Assembly: GCA_009995705.1 (NCBI GenBank)
Contig: JAADBR010000004.1
Span: 1-64,000, forward strand
DNA from: Microcystis aeruginosa W13-11
Lineage (GTDB): Bacteria > Cyanobacteriota > Cyanobacteriia > Cyanobacteriales > Microcystaceae
Length of the DNA stretch: 64,000 bases
Reading direction: 5' to 3'
The position numbers and the translations under genes are program-made. Positions 45,831-53,407 of the stretch are shown piece by piece. Each line of letters opens with the position of its first letter. The stretch's first letter is position 1. The notes below the pieces were generated by a model. The model worked only from the letters and a program-made list of their open reading frames with translations, searched no databases and was not told where the DNA came from.

Positions 45831-47081
45831 ATGATGCAGGCCCACGATGTACTAACCCTTACCGAGCCGCCATTGGATTTAGATTTGATTGACCTAGACG
45901 AAGACTTCGATGATGAGGATATCGAGTTAGAGCTAGAAGAAACCAGCGATAGCAACGATGGCAAAAAAACCCGCCGCCTTGCCAGCGCTCGTCGTCGCGA
46001 CGCCGCTAGAAAAAAACCTTATACAGAAGATTCGATTCGGATTTATCTGCAAGAGATCGGCAGGATTCGGTTATTGAGAGCGGAGGAGGAGATCGAATTA
46101 GCGAGAAAAATCGCCGATCTCCTGAAATTAGAACGCATTCGCGAAGATTTTTGCCTCTATAGCGATGCTGAATGGGGAAAACAGGTTTTCCTGTTCGAGC
46201 GCATCGAAAAAATTATCGTTGAAAAATCGGAAAAAGAGCCGAAACTATCGGATATTAAGGCTTATTTAGGTAAGACGGAGCTAACGGCTCCCCTGCTGGA
46301 AGAATGGCTGGCCAAATCAAAGGAATACTTATCGGCCTTTAAGCGTCGTTTGTACCATGGTCGTCGCGCTAAGGAAAAAATGGTACAATCGAACCTGCGT
46401 TTAGTGGTTTCGATCGCCAAGAAATACATGAATCGCGGTCTTTCCTTCCAAGATTTAATTCAAGAAGGTTCCCTCGGTTTGATCCGCGCCGCCGAAAAAT
46501 TTGACCACGAAAAGGGTTATAAATTCTCCACCTATGCCACTTGGTGGATTCGTCAAGCCATCACCCGCGCGATCGCCGATCAATCCCGCACCATTCGTCT
46601 TCCTGTCCACCTCTACGAAACCATCTCCCGGATCAAAAAAACCACCAAGATTCTTTCTCAGGAAATGCGTCGCAAACCCACCGAGGAAGAAATCGCCACC
46701 AAGATGGAGATGACCATCGAAAAACTGCGTTTTATTGCCAAATCTGCCCAATTACCGATTTCTCTAGAGACTCCCATCGGTAAAGAAGAAGATTCCCGTT
46801 TAGGAGACTTTATCGAAGCGGATGGAGAAACCCCAGAAGATGAAGTTTCTAAAAATTTATTACGCGAGGATTTAGAAAATGTCCTCGATACCCTGAGTCC
46901 TCGCGAACGCGATGTGCTGCGGCTGCGCTACGGTTTAGATGACGGCCGGATGAAAACACTCGAAGAAATCGGCCAGATTTTCAACGTCACTCGCGAGCGC
47001 ATTCGTCAAATAGAAGCCAAGGCCCTGCGGAAACTGCGTCACCCTAACCGTAATAGTATCCTCAAAGAGTACATTCGTTAA
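45831..47081 (+). CDS. rpoD: Principal RNA polymerase sigma factor (group 1, SigA/RpoD)
   Basis: The 416-residue protein has an acidic N-terminus (residues about 15-45, [20 protein letters not shown]), region 1.2 ([16 protein letters not shown]), region 2 with [20 protein letters not shown] and [13 protein letters not shown], region 3, and region 4 HTH ([20 protein letters not shown], then [10 protein letters not shown]). It directs transcription of housekeeping promoters. ATG at 45831 or the adjacent ATG at 45834. A terminator follows. Confidence 0.95.
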   Translation: MMQAHDVLTLTEPPLDLDLIDLDEDFDDEDIELELEETSDSNDGKKTRRLASARRRDAARKKPYTEDSIRIYLQEIGRIRLLRAEEEIELARKIADLLKLERIREDFCLYSDAEWGKQVFLFERIEKIIVEKSEKEPKLSDIKAYLGKTELTAPLLEEWLAKSKEYLSAFKRRLYHGRRAKEKMVQSNLRLVVSIAKKYMNRGLSFQDLIQEGSLGLIRAAEKFDHEKGYKFSTYATWWIRQAITRAIADQSRTIRLPVHLYETISRIKKTTKILSQEMRRKPTEEEIATKMEMTIEKLRFIAKSAQLPISLETPIGKEEDSRLGDFIEADGETPEDEVSKNLLREDLENVLDTLSPRERDVLRLRYGLDDGRMKTLEEIGQIFNVTRERIRQIEAKALRKLRHPNRNSILKEYIR

Positions 47082-47102
47082 TTCCCGTCCTTAAAAAACT
47101 AG

Positions 47103-47133
47103 AAACTGAGTCTCCTTGAGGCTCAGTTTTATT
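47103..47133 (+). terminator. rpoD terminator
   Basis: AAACTGAG (47103-47110) pairs with CTCAGTTT (47122-47129), with an extra inner CTC/GAG pairing. T-rich sequence TTTTATTGTT follows. It lies 21 bp after the stop codon. Confidence 0.85.
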
Positions 47134-47153
47134 GTTATCTACACTTTCCTCGA

Positions 47154-47201
47154 CGGCTGCATCTCAATTTGGTCGAAATATCTATATTATATTTTGGGCG
47201 C
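47154..47201 (+). repeat. 48-bp dispersed repeat, copy 2
   Basis: It reads CGGCTGCATCTCAATTTGGT, CGAAATATCTATATTATATT and TTGGGCGC, almost identical to the reverse complement of 19988-20035. It is followed by a GCGCACGCGATGCGC-like short palindrome and then the DUF6883 remnant. Confidence 0.8.
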
Positions 47202-47220
47202 ACGCGATGCGCCACTAGCA

Positions 47221-47330
47221 CGGATAGGCGAACTTGATTACTGCCGATTAATTCCCCCTCAACTCGATAGAAAGTCCCGTATTCGTTGGTAAGATATTCG
47301 ATAGCGGGATTGACGAGGGTAAAACCAGCA
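47221..47330 (-). pseudogene. Deleted remnant of a DUF6883 gene
   Basis: On the minus strand it encodes AGFTLVNPAIEYLTNEYGTF, then YRVEGELIGSNQVRLS. The frame at 33048-33413 encodes the same with 16 additional residues between AGFTL and NPAIE. The missing piece is flanked in the longer copy by AATCCCG at both ends, so a short direct-repeat deletion explains it. No start or stop belongs to it. Confidence 0.75.
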
Positions 47331-47374
47331 GGATAACTGCTATACTATATTTATAGTTCACTGAAAGAATAGAA

Positions 47375-49471
47375 ATGGATCACAATTGCGATGCTTGCGA
47401 TTCTAAAATCGAAGATATTCCAGAGTTTATTCGTCAAAACCTCATTGGCGTAAAATCTATATGGAGAGACAGCTGTGAGGCAATTAAAGAATTAAAAGAC
47501 AATGATTACAACAAACACCTGATTTTAATTATAACAGATTTAGAAGAAGAAATTTTAGAAAATCGAGAAAAATTTTCAAAAAATCAATTTGCCAAAAATT
47601 ATTTTACTACACAGATTAAACAATATTTAGAAGGCGAAAAAAAATCTGCTGGGGAGCCATCGGCTAAGAGTTTATGGGCAAAACCAATATCTACTCAGTT
47701 GAAATTTATTTTAGAAGCTTTAAATTCAGCATCAGATTCTAAAAAATTTGAATTAAAAGACATATTATATTTTGTTGAAATAATACAAAGAGAGATAATT
47801 TCAGTAGAAAGTCTTGAAGGTTTACTTAATTTACTTATTACAGAAATCCTCAAAGAAGAAATGAATCTAGAGGAGTTAAAATTTATCGTTAACACTATTA
47901 TAATAATGTTTATTGAGCGAGGATACTATGTTAAAACTCTAGAAGATTTATTACGTAAACAATTATCTTTGTTTCAAGATCATTGGAACCGTATAAGTAC
48001 AAGTACAGATGGATTATATTTATACGGTGGACTCATATATGGATCACCCAAATATAACGAGGAAGTTTATTCTGAAAACGAAGACTATAAAATTGCCCTC
48101 AAGCAATATTATGACTCTTTGGGGCTTAAAGATAGGATTTTTCTGATGAAAAAAATTTATGTCGAACCACCTAAAAAGTATAAGGTTATTTTTAAACTTT
48201 CTAATTTTGCTCTAGCCAATCCTCAATCATTAAAAATAGGTAACGTTTATTTTTATATTCCGCGAATTCATGGAAAAATAACAAAAAGTATTTTTCGAGA
48301 CGACACATACATAGATGAAAGTTCTGATCGTGTTCAGTTTGAAAAAAGAATACAGGAATTTGAAGTGATGTCCGAGAGTATTTATTATGTTGCTATTGAC
48401 ATCGAAGGAAATGATTTTTATTCAATGAAGGATCAAGCGATAAGAACAGTAGAGAGGGCTGTGTCTGTCTTCCTAAAAAAGGATACTCTCATGAAAAAGA
48501 CAAATAACAACGAAATACAAATAATATCAAATAATTACATTATCTGTAACGATCTAGGTGAGGGTGCTTTTTTTGAGTATTCTTCTAGATCGAATAAAGA
48601 ATTTGATATTCCTAATAATATTTATACTGACAGAATTGGTCATTGGCTTTCTTCTAAAAACTCACTTAATAAAAGCGTTGAAACATGGTTAACTGCTATT
48701 GAACTATATCGTAAATCTGTTGAGTCAGTACAAAGTTCCGACGCGCTTCTATATTCTTGGTATTCCCTTGAGCATTTTATCAATAAATCGGAAAAAATTA
48801 TTGTGAGGCTTCCGAGGGAATTTGATAAACCTGTTTTTGAAGAATGGTACAATGCGAACAATATTTCAGTCCTACAATTATTGCTCGCTATTGTTACCAT
48901 CAAATCCCATCTTTTTGATCTACTAACTACTTTTGCGGATAATTTAGCGAGAAAAGGCTTGCCATCGTATAGATTCTCAGTATCTGATGAAATTTTAAAT
49001 ATATTTTTTATTAGTAAAAAAGATAACGGTTCTATTAGGATAAACGCAAGTAATTTTGTTGAAAACTTTCAATTAATTTTTGATGATGTTGAGCAGAAAA
49101 ATAGTCAATTCGATAAATATATAAGTGAGATTCGTGGTCATTTTATTGATCACACAACTTGCTTGAATAAAATAAAACAAGCAATAATCGATGTCAAAAA
49201 TGATGTGTATAATATCTATCGCATTAGAAATATGCTAGTTCATAGTAGTAACACAAAAAGTAAGCTTTTAGAATATTATTCAAAAAGAAATAAGGAATAC
49301 AGCTTAAGACTTATTTTAGAAATCAGAAAACATTTATTTGCAACCGAGAGTGATACTGAAATACAGCCGATAAATACCTATTTTACAAGGACGATAATTG
49401 ATGCTAACGTGGCATTTGAAGCAGTAGTCAATAATGATATGGATCGATTCAGGAAATGGATAATACAATAG
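47375..49471 (+). CDS. Large AT-rich HEPN-motif protein, putative defence RNase
   Basis: The 698-residue protein resembles no family I can name. Its C-terminal third has a HEPN-like pattern: a helix with LLYSWYSLEHFIN (E466 region) and, later, YRIRNMLVHSS with R618-N619-x3-H623, the Rx4H RNase signature. The N-terminus has CDACDSK and long helical stretches. A beta-rich middle (KYKVIFKLSNFALANPQSLK) may be a sensor. Codon use is much more A/T-rich (AAA, ATA, TTA) than its neighbours, a sign of transfer. It lies between a DUF6883 remnant and a truncated DUF4351 gene. Antiviral role inferred. Confidence 0.55.
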   Translation: MDHNCDACDSKIEDIPEFIRQNLIGVKSIWRDSCEAIKELKDNDYNKHLILIITDLEEEILENREKFSKNQFAKNYFTTQIKQYLEGEKKSAGEPSAKSLWAKPISTQLKFILEALNSASDSKKFELKDILYFVEIIQREIISVESLEGLLNLLITEILKEEMNLEELKFIVNTIIIMFIERGYYVKTLEDLLRKQLSLFQDHWNRISTSTDGLYLYGGLIYGSPKYNEEVYSENEDYKIALKQYYDSLGLKDRIFLMKKIYVEPPKKYKVIFKLSNFALANPQSLKIGNVYFYIPRIHGKITKSIFRDDTYIDESSDRVQFEKRIQEFEVMSESIYYVAIDIEGNDFYSMKDQAIRTVERAVSVFLKKDTLMKKTNNNEIQIISNNYIICNDLGEGAFFEYSSRSNKEFDIPNNIYTDRIGHWLSSKNSLNKSVETWLTAIELYRKSVESVQSSDALLYSWYSLEHFINKSEKIIVRLPREFDKPVFEEWYNANNISVLQLLLAIVTIKSHLFDLLTTFADNLARKGLPSYRFSVSDEILNIFFISKKDNGSIRINASNFVENFQLIFDDVEQKNSQFDKYISEIRGHFIDHTTCLNKIKQAIIDVKNDVYNIYRIRNMLVHSSNTKSKLLEYYSKRNKEYSLRLILEIRKHLFATESDTEIQPINTYFTRTIIDANVAFEAVVNNDMDRFRKWIIQ

Positions 49472-49472
49472 G

Positions 49473-49865
49473 AAATTCTACGACAAGTAGCCGCAAAAAT
49501 TGATAATATCGAGGGGAGAACTGAAAAAAGCAATTTAGCCGCCGCTACAGCAATTCTGGCGGGGTTAGTATTTAAGTAAGGAAATCATCGGAAGTTTATT
49601 AAGGGAAGAAATTATGCGCGAATCAGTCATTTATCAGGACATCCGGGAAAGTGGAAAAGCACAAGGAAGAGAGGAAGGAAGACGAGAAGAAGCGGTTTCT
49701 TTGATTCTACGGCTACTTAACCGTCGTTTAGGCGAAATATCCTCGAGTTTGGGCCAACAAATCCAAGAACTATCTCTAGAACAATTAGAAACTTTAGGAG
49801 AAGCGCTGCTCGATTTTACCAGCTTGAGAGATCTGACCGCTTGGTTATCGGAGACAGAAACTTAA
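49473..49865 (+). pseudogene. Truncated, frameshifted DUF4351 protein gene
   Basis: From 49473 one frame reads EILRQVAAKIDNIEGRTEKS and NLAAATAILAGLVFK before a stop. The next frame picks up with KEIIGSLLREEIMRESVIYQ, DIRESGKAQGREEGRREEAV and the DUF4351 tail LILRLLNRRLGEISSSLG to 49865. Together these are the C-terminal half of an Rpn/DUF4351 protein with one frameshift near 49578. The N-terminal half is gone, replaced by the HEPN-motif gene that ends 1 bp upstream. An 83-residue ORF from 49614 remains intact. Confidence 0.7.
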
Positions 49866-49937
49866 ATCTCCAGAGGATGCTTGCCCGTCCTGCGTTAAAT
49901 TTTTAAATACTGGCTTTTTTCCTGTATTGATTTAACC

Positions 49938-51410
49938 ATGGCTACTAGCGATATCTCCAATTCTCTCCACTCATCCCCGAAACCCCTGCCAAAATTGGGA
50001 CTTTTCACCATGTTTCGCCTAGGACTCTTTCAAATGGGACTAGGTATTATGTCCCTGCTGACTTTGGGGGTTCTCAATCGGATTATGATCGATGAGTTAA
50101 AAGTTTTACCCTTTCTCGCCGCAGCTGCGATCGCTATGCACCAGTTTGTTAGTCCAGCACGCATCTGGTTTGGGCAAAGATCCGACGGTAAAACTATTTT
50201 CGGTCATCATCGCAGCGGTTATGTCTGGATTGGGGCGGCAGTTTTTACCGCTTTAGCTTTTATTGCTTTGCAGGTAGTCTGGCAATTGGGACTTAGTATT
50301 CAAACTTCGGGATGGAATACCATTTCCTACGCTTGGATTGCCCTCTTAGCCTTAATTTTCGCCCTCTACGGACTAGCTTTAAGCGCCAGTTCTACCCCTT
50401 TTGCCGCTCTCTTGGTGGATGTGTCCGATGAAGATAATCGATCGCAATTAGTTGGTATAGTTTGGTCAATGCTGATGGTGGGAATCGTTGTCGGGGCGAT
50501 CGTTAGTTCTCGTCTGCTGGATACTCCCAATATCTGCGGTACAAATATTTTGACCTATGATCCGACTCAATCAGCCCCTATAGCCAATATTCCGCAGCTA
50601 CAGGCGAATGTTAACCCCGTGTTCACGATTATGCCCGCTATCGTTTTTGTTCTCTGTATTTTAGCGACTTTTGGCGTAGAAAAAAAATATTCTCGTTTTA
50701 GTAGTCGGTCCACTGTTGTGCAAAGAGAGGATCAAATTACCTTCAAGGATGCTTTACAGGTTCTCACTGCTAGTCGGCAAACCGGTTTATTTTTCACCTT
50801 TCTGCTGATGATGACTTTGAGTCTATTTATGCAGGATGCAATTATGGAACCGTTTGGAGGCGAGGTTTTTGGGATGTGTATCGCCCAAACCACCCAATTA
50901 AACGCTTTTTGGGGAACCGGAACCCTTTTTGGTATCGCTGCCACGGGATTTATGCTCATTCCCCGCGTCGGTAAACAAAAAACCACTAAATATGGCTGTA
51001 TTTTTGCAACAATTTGTTTTATTCTCTTGATTTTTGCTGGATTTTCTGCTAATCAAAGTTTATTAAAATCAAGCTTGCTCTTTTTCGGTTTAGCTTCGGG
51101 AATGATTACTGCTGGGGCTACCAGTTTAATGTTAGATTTAACAGCTGCCGAAACTGCGGGAACTTTTATCGGCGCTTGGGGATTATCACAAGCGATCGCC
51201 CGGGGATTGGCCACGGTTTTAGGCGGTACAATTTTAAATATCGGTAAAGTTATCTTTTCTAGTCCGGTTTTAGCCTATAGCTTAGTTTTCCTCCTGCAAG
51301 CATTGGGAATGATCCTGGCAGTTTGGTTATTAAGTCGCGTCGATGTCAAGGAATTTAAGGAAAATGCCCGATCAGCGATCGCAACGGTGATAAAAGGAGA
51401 GATCGACTAG
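49938..51410 (+). CDS. BCD/PucC-family chlorophyll transporter-like MFS protein
   Basis: The 490-residue protein has about twelve membrane helices and matches the BCD (PucC/LhaA) branch of the major facilitator superfamily: FRLGLFQMGLGIMSLLTLGV, LNRIMIDELKVLPFLAAAAI, FGHHRSGYVWIGAAVF and SSTPFAALLVDVSDEDNRSQ. In phototrophs this family is linked to delivery or insertion of (bacterio)chlorophyll into light-harvesting proteins. The precise cargo here is unknown. Monocistronic. Confidence 0.85.
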   Translation: MATSDISNSLHSSPKPLPKLGLFTMFRLGLFQMGLGIMSLLTLGVLNRIMIDELKVLPFLAAAAIAMHQFVSPARIWFGQRSDGKTIFGHHRSGYVWIGAAVFTALAFIALQVVWQLGLSIQTSGWNTISYAWIALLALIFALYGLALSASSTPFAALLVDVSDEDNRSQLVGIVWSMLMVGIVVGAIVSSRLLDTPNICGTNILTYDPTQSAPIANIPQLQANVNPVFTIMPAIVFVLCILATFGVEKKYSRFSSRSTVVQREDQITFKDALQVLTASRQTGLFFTFLLMMTLSLFMQDAIMEPFGGEVFGMCIAQTTQLNAFWGTGTLFGIAATGFMLIPRVGKQKTTKYGCIFATICFILLIFAGFSANQSLLKSSLLFFGLASGMITAGATSLMLDLTAAETAGTFIGAWGLSQAIARGLATVLGGTILNIGKVIFSSPVLAYSLVFLLQALGMILAVWLLSRVDVKEFKENARSAIATVIKGEID

Positions 51411-51524
51411 CAAAAGCAAGCAAAAGTGAGATAACAGGAGAATTAGCCCGATCGGGGGAAGTTGGTTAGCAGCTTTTTTCCTATCCTAAAAGTAGAGAAG
51501 AAAACGAAAGAGGAGGCTAAAACG

Positions 51525-51962
51525 ATGAAAAGAACTTTAATGATTGCCCTAGGTTCCCTAGCTTCCTTACTGCTGATTAACCCCGTCGGTGCGGAAAATC
51601 CCCGGCAGGTGCAACAATTATTGAATACGCGGGAATGTCCGGGGTGTGATCTCCGGGGTGCAGATTTAAGAGGGGCGCATCTAATCGGTGCTGATTTGAG
51701 AAAAGCGAATTTACAGGGAGCTAATCTGGAGGAAGCTAACTTAGAGGGCGCGGATTTGACCGATGCTAACCTAGAAGGCGCAAATTTGACCGCAGTTCTT
51801 CTGACTAATGCCAGTTTGAATCAAGCTAATCTCAATGGAGTTAATTTCACCAGTGCCATGATCTATGATGCTGATGTGACGGGTGCATCAATGGGGGGAA
51901 TTAACTTGACAAATGCTCAGATTTATGGTAGCGGCATCGCTGTCGGTGGTGGAAATCCCTAG
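51525..51962 (+). CDS. Secreted pentapeptide-repeat protein
   Basis: From ATG 51525, which has a GAGGAGG ribosome site just upstream, the product is 145 residues. It has a signal peptide (MKRTLMIALGSLASLLLINP ending at VGA/E), CPGCDLRG, and about 18 pentapeptide repeats of A(D/N)LxxA form (GADLRGAHLIGADLRKANLQ and onward). The repeats form a right-handed quadrilateral beta helix. Export points to the periplasm; function unknown. Upstream in-frame codons to 51462 are unlikely to be translated. Confidence 0.85.
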   Translation: MKRTLMIALGSLASLLLINPVGAENPRQVQQLLNTRECPGCDLRGADLRGAHLIGADLRKANLQGANLEEANLEGADLTDANLEGANLTAVLLTNASLNQANLNGVNFTSAMIYDADVTGASMGGINLTNAQIYGSGIAVGGGNP

Positions 51963-52034
51963 ATGTTCTTGTCCTCAAAATATAGTTAATTTTGTAACAG
52001 ATGCAAGTGTCGCGTCTGTTTTTTTATACACTTT

Positions 52035-52140
52035 TAAGTAGGTAGGTGTTAAAAATTGTCAGATACGCCCCTTATCAAGGGGGGCAGGGGGGATCGAACC
52101 CAAAATCTATCTTCAATTTAATTATAACCACTTACTTACT
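52035..52140 (+). repeat. Dispersed CCCCCCTTATCAAGGGGGG element, copy D (single module)
   Basis: TAAGTAGGTAGGTGTTAAAA, one palindromic module (CGCCCCTTATCAAGGGGGGC), GATCGAACCCAAAATC and the end TTATAACCACTTACTTACTA. The ends are imperfect inverted repeats (TAAGTAGGT... and ...ACTTACTTA). An open frame runs through it into the next gene, which can mislead start prediction. Confidence 0.8.
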
Positions 52141-52168
52141 AAATAGTTTGAGTTATAAAATAACCGGC

Positions 52169-53275
52169 ATGACTCAACCCACACCGCGCTCTAGTGTCTT
52201 AATTGTCGATGATTTGCCCAATAATGTGCGGCTATTGTCGATTATGCTCACCGAGAAGGGATATCAGGTACGGAAAGCGATTAGTGGACAGATGGCCCTG
52301 AATACAGTGCGATCGCTAATTCCCGATCTGATCCTCCTCGATATTAATATGCCTGATCTCAATGGTTATCAAGTTTGTGAACAGTTAAAAGCTGATGAAA
52401 AAACCAGAGAAATTCCCGTGATTTTTATCAGCGCTCTTGATGATGTCTTAGATAAAGTCAAAGCTTTTCAAGTGGGAGGTGTCGATTATATTTCTAAACC
52501 TTTTCAAGGGGAAGAAGTCATGGCCCGCATCGAAAATCAATTAACTATTTGCCGTCAAAAAAAACAACTCCAAAACGAAATTCAAGAACGTCAAAAAACT
52601 GAGGAAACCTTAGAAATTTATCTTCATGCTGTCTCTCATGATCTCCGCAATCCCGTGATCGGGATGTCAATGATCTTAAATAATTTAATTAAAAATTCTC
52701 AGGGAGAAACTAAAGAAGTACCTTTGAAGATTTTACAACAGATGGCCAACAGTTGCGATCGACAATTAACTTTAATTGATTCTCTTGTCGAAACCCGACA
52801 AAATGATCTTTGGGGAGTTTCCCTAGAACTAAAGCCTTTATCTCTCTACAAAATCAGTCAACAGATCGGTCAGGAATGGGAGTTAAGATTAAAGGAAAAT
52901 CAAGCAACTTTAATTAATAACTTTTCTCCCGATTTACCCTTAGTTAATGCCGATGCTCACCATCTCTGGCGAGTTTTTGAGAATTTATTAGCCAATGCTC
53001 TTAAACACAATCCCCAAGGAATAATTATCACTTTATCAGCTACAGCAGAGGTCAATTATCTCCGGTGCAGCATTGCCGATAATGGGGTGGGAATTAGCGA
53101 AACCCAGAGAAAACAATTATTCGATCGCTATCAACGAGGCAATAATAACAATCAGATTAGTTTAGGACTAGGTTTATATCTCTGTCGTCAAATTATCCAT
53201 GCTCACGGGGGTGAAATTGGCATTATGAATAATGACGAAAAAGGTTCACAATTTTGGTTTACTTTACCCCACTAA
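52169..53275 (+). CDS. Response regulator-histidine kinase hybrid
   Basis: From ATG 52169 the product is 368 residues. An N-terminal receiver domain has the phosphoacceptor D58 in LILLDINMPD and the conserved VDYISKPF lysine. A short coiled coil (CRQKKQLQNEIQERQKTEET) leads to a HisKA helix with H157 in AVSHDLRNP, and a HATPase domain with NALKHNPQG, IADNGVGIS and GLGLYLCRQI. It is a cytosolic REC-first kinase that relays phosphate; its input partner is not nearby. The open frame extends upstream to 52046 only through the repeat element. Confidence 0.88.
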   Translation: MTQPTPRSSVLIVDDLPNNVRLLSIMLTEKGYQVRKAISGQMALNTVRSLIPDLILLDINMPDLNGYQVCEQLKADEKTREIPVIFISALDDVLDKVKAFQVGGVDYISKPFQGEEVMARIENQLTICRQKKQLQNEIQERQKTEETLEIYLHAVSHDLRNPVIGMSMILNNLIKNSQGETKEVPLKILQQMANSCDRQLTLIDSLVETRQNDLWGVSLELKPLSLYKISQQIGQEWELRLKENQATLINNFSPDLPLVNADAHHLWRVFENLLANALKHNPQGIIITLSATAEVNYLRCSIADNGVGISETQRKQLFDRYQRGNNNNQISLGLGLYLCRQIIHAHGGEIGIMNNDEKGSQFWFTLPH

Positions 53276-53407
53276 GCTGTTGACCATCTACATTACTCGT
53301 TAAGACTGTCTATGAACGGGGAGAGCTAGTTTAAACATTTGTTTTTTTCCGTGACCGGGGAAAGAAAGGGCTAAGATCTATCTAGATCAACTATATTTTC
53401 ATTTGTC

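Noticed and set aside
52046-52168. N-terminal extension of the REC-kinase by 41 residues
   Set aside because: This part is translated from the dispersed repeat element (YQGGQGGSNPKS), and the receiver domain begins right after the ATG at 52169.
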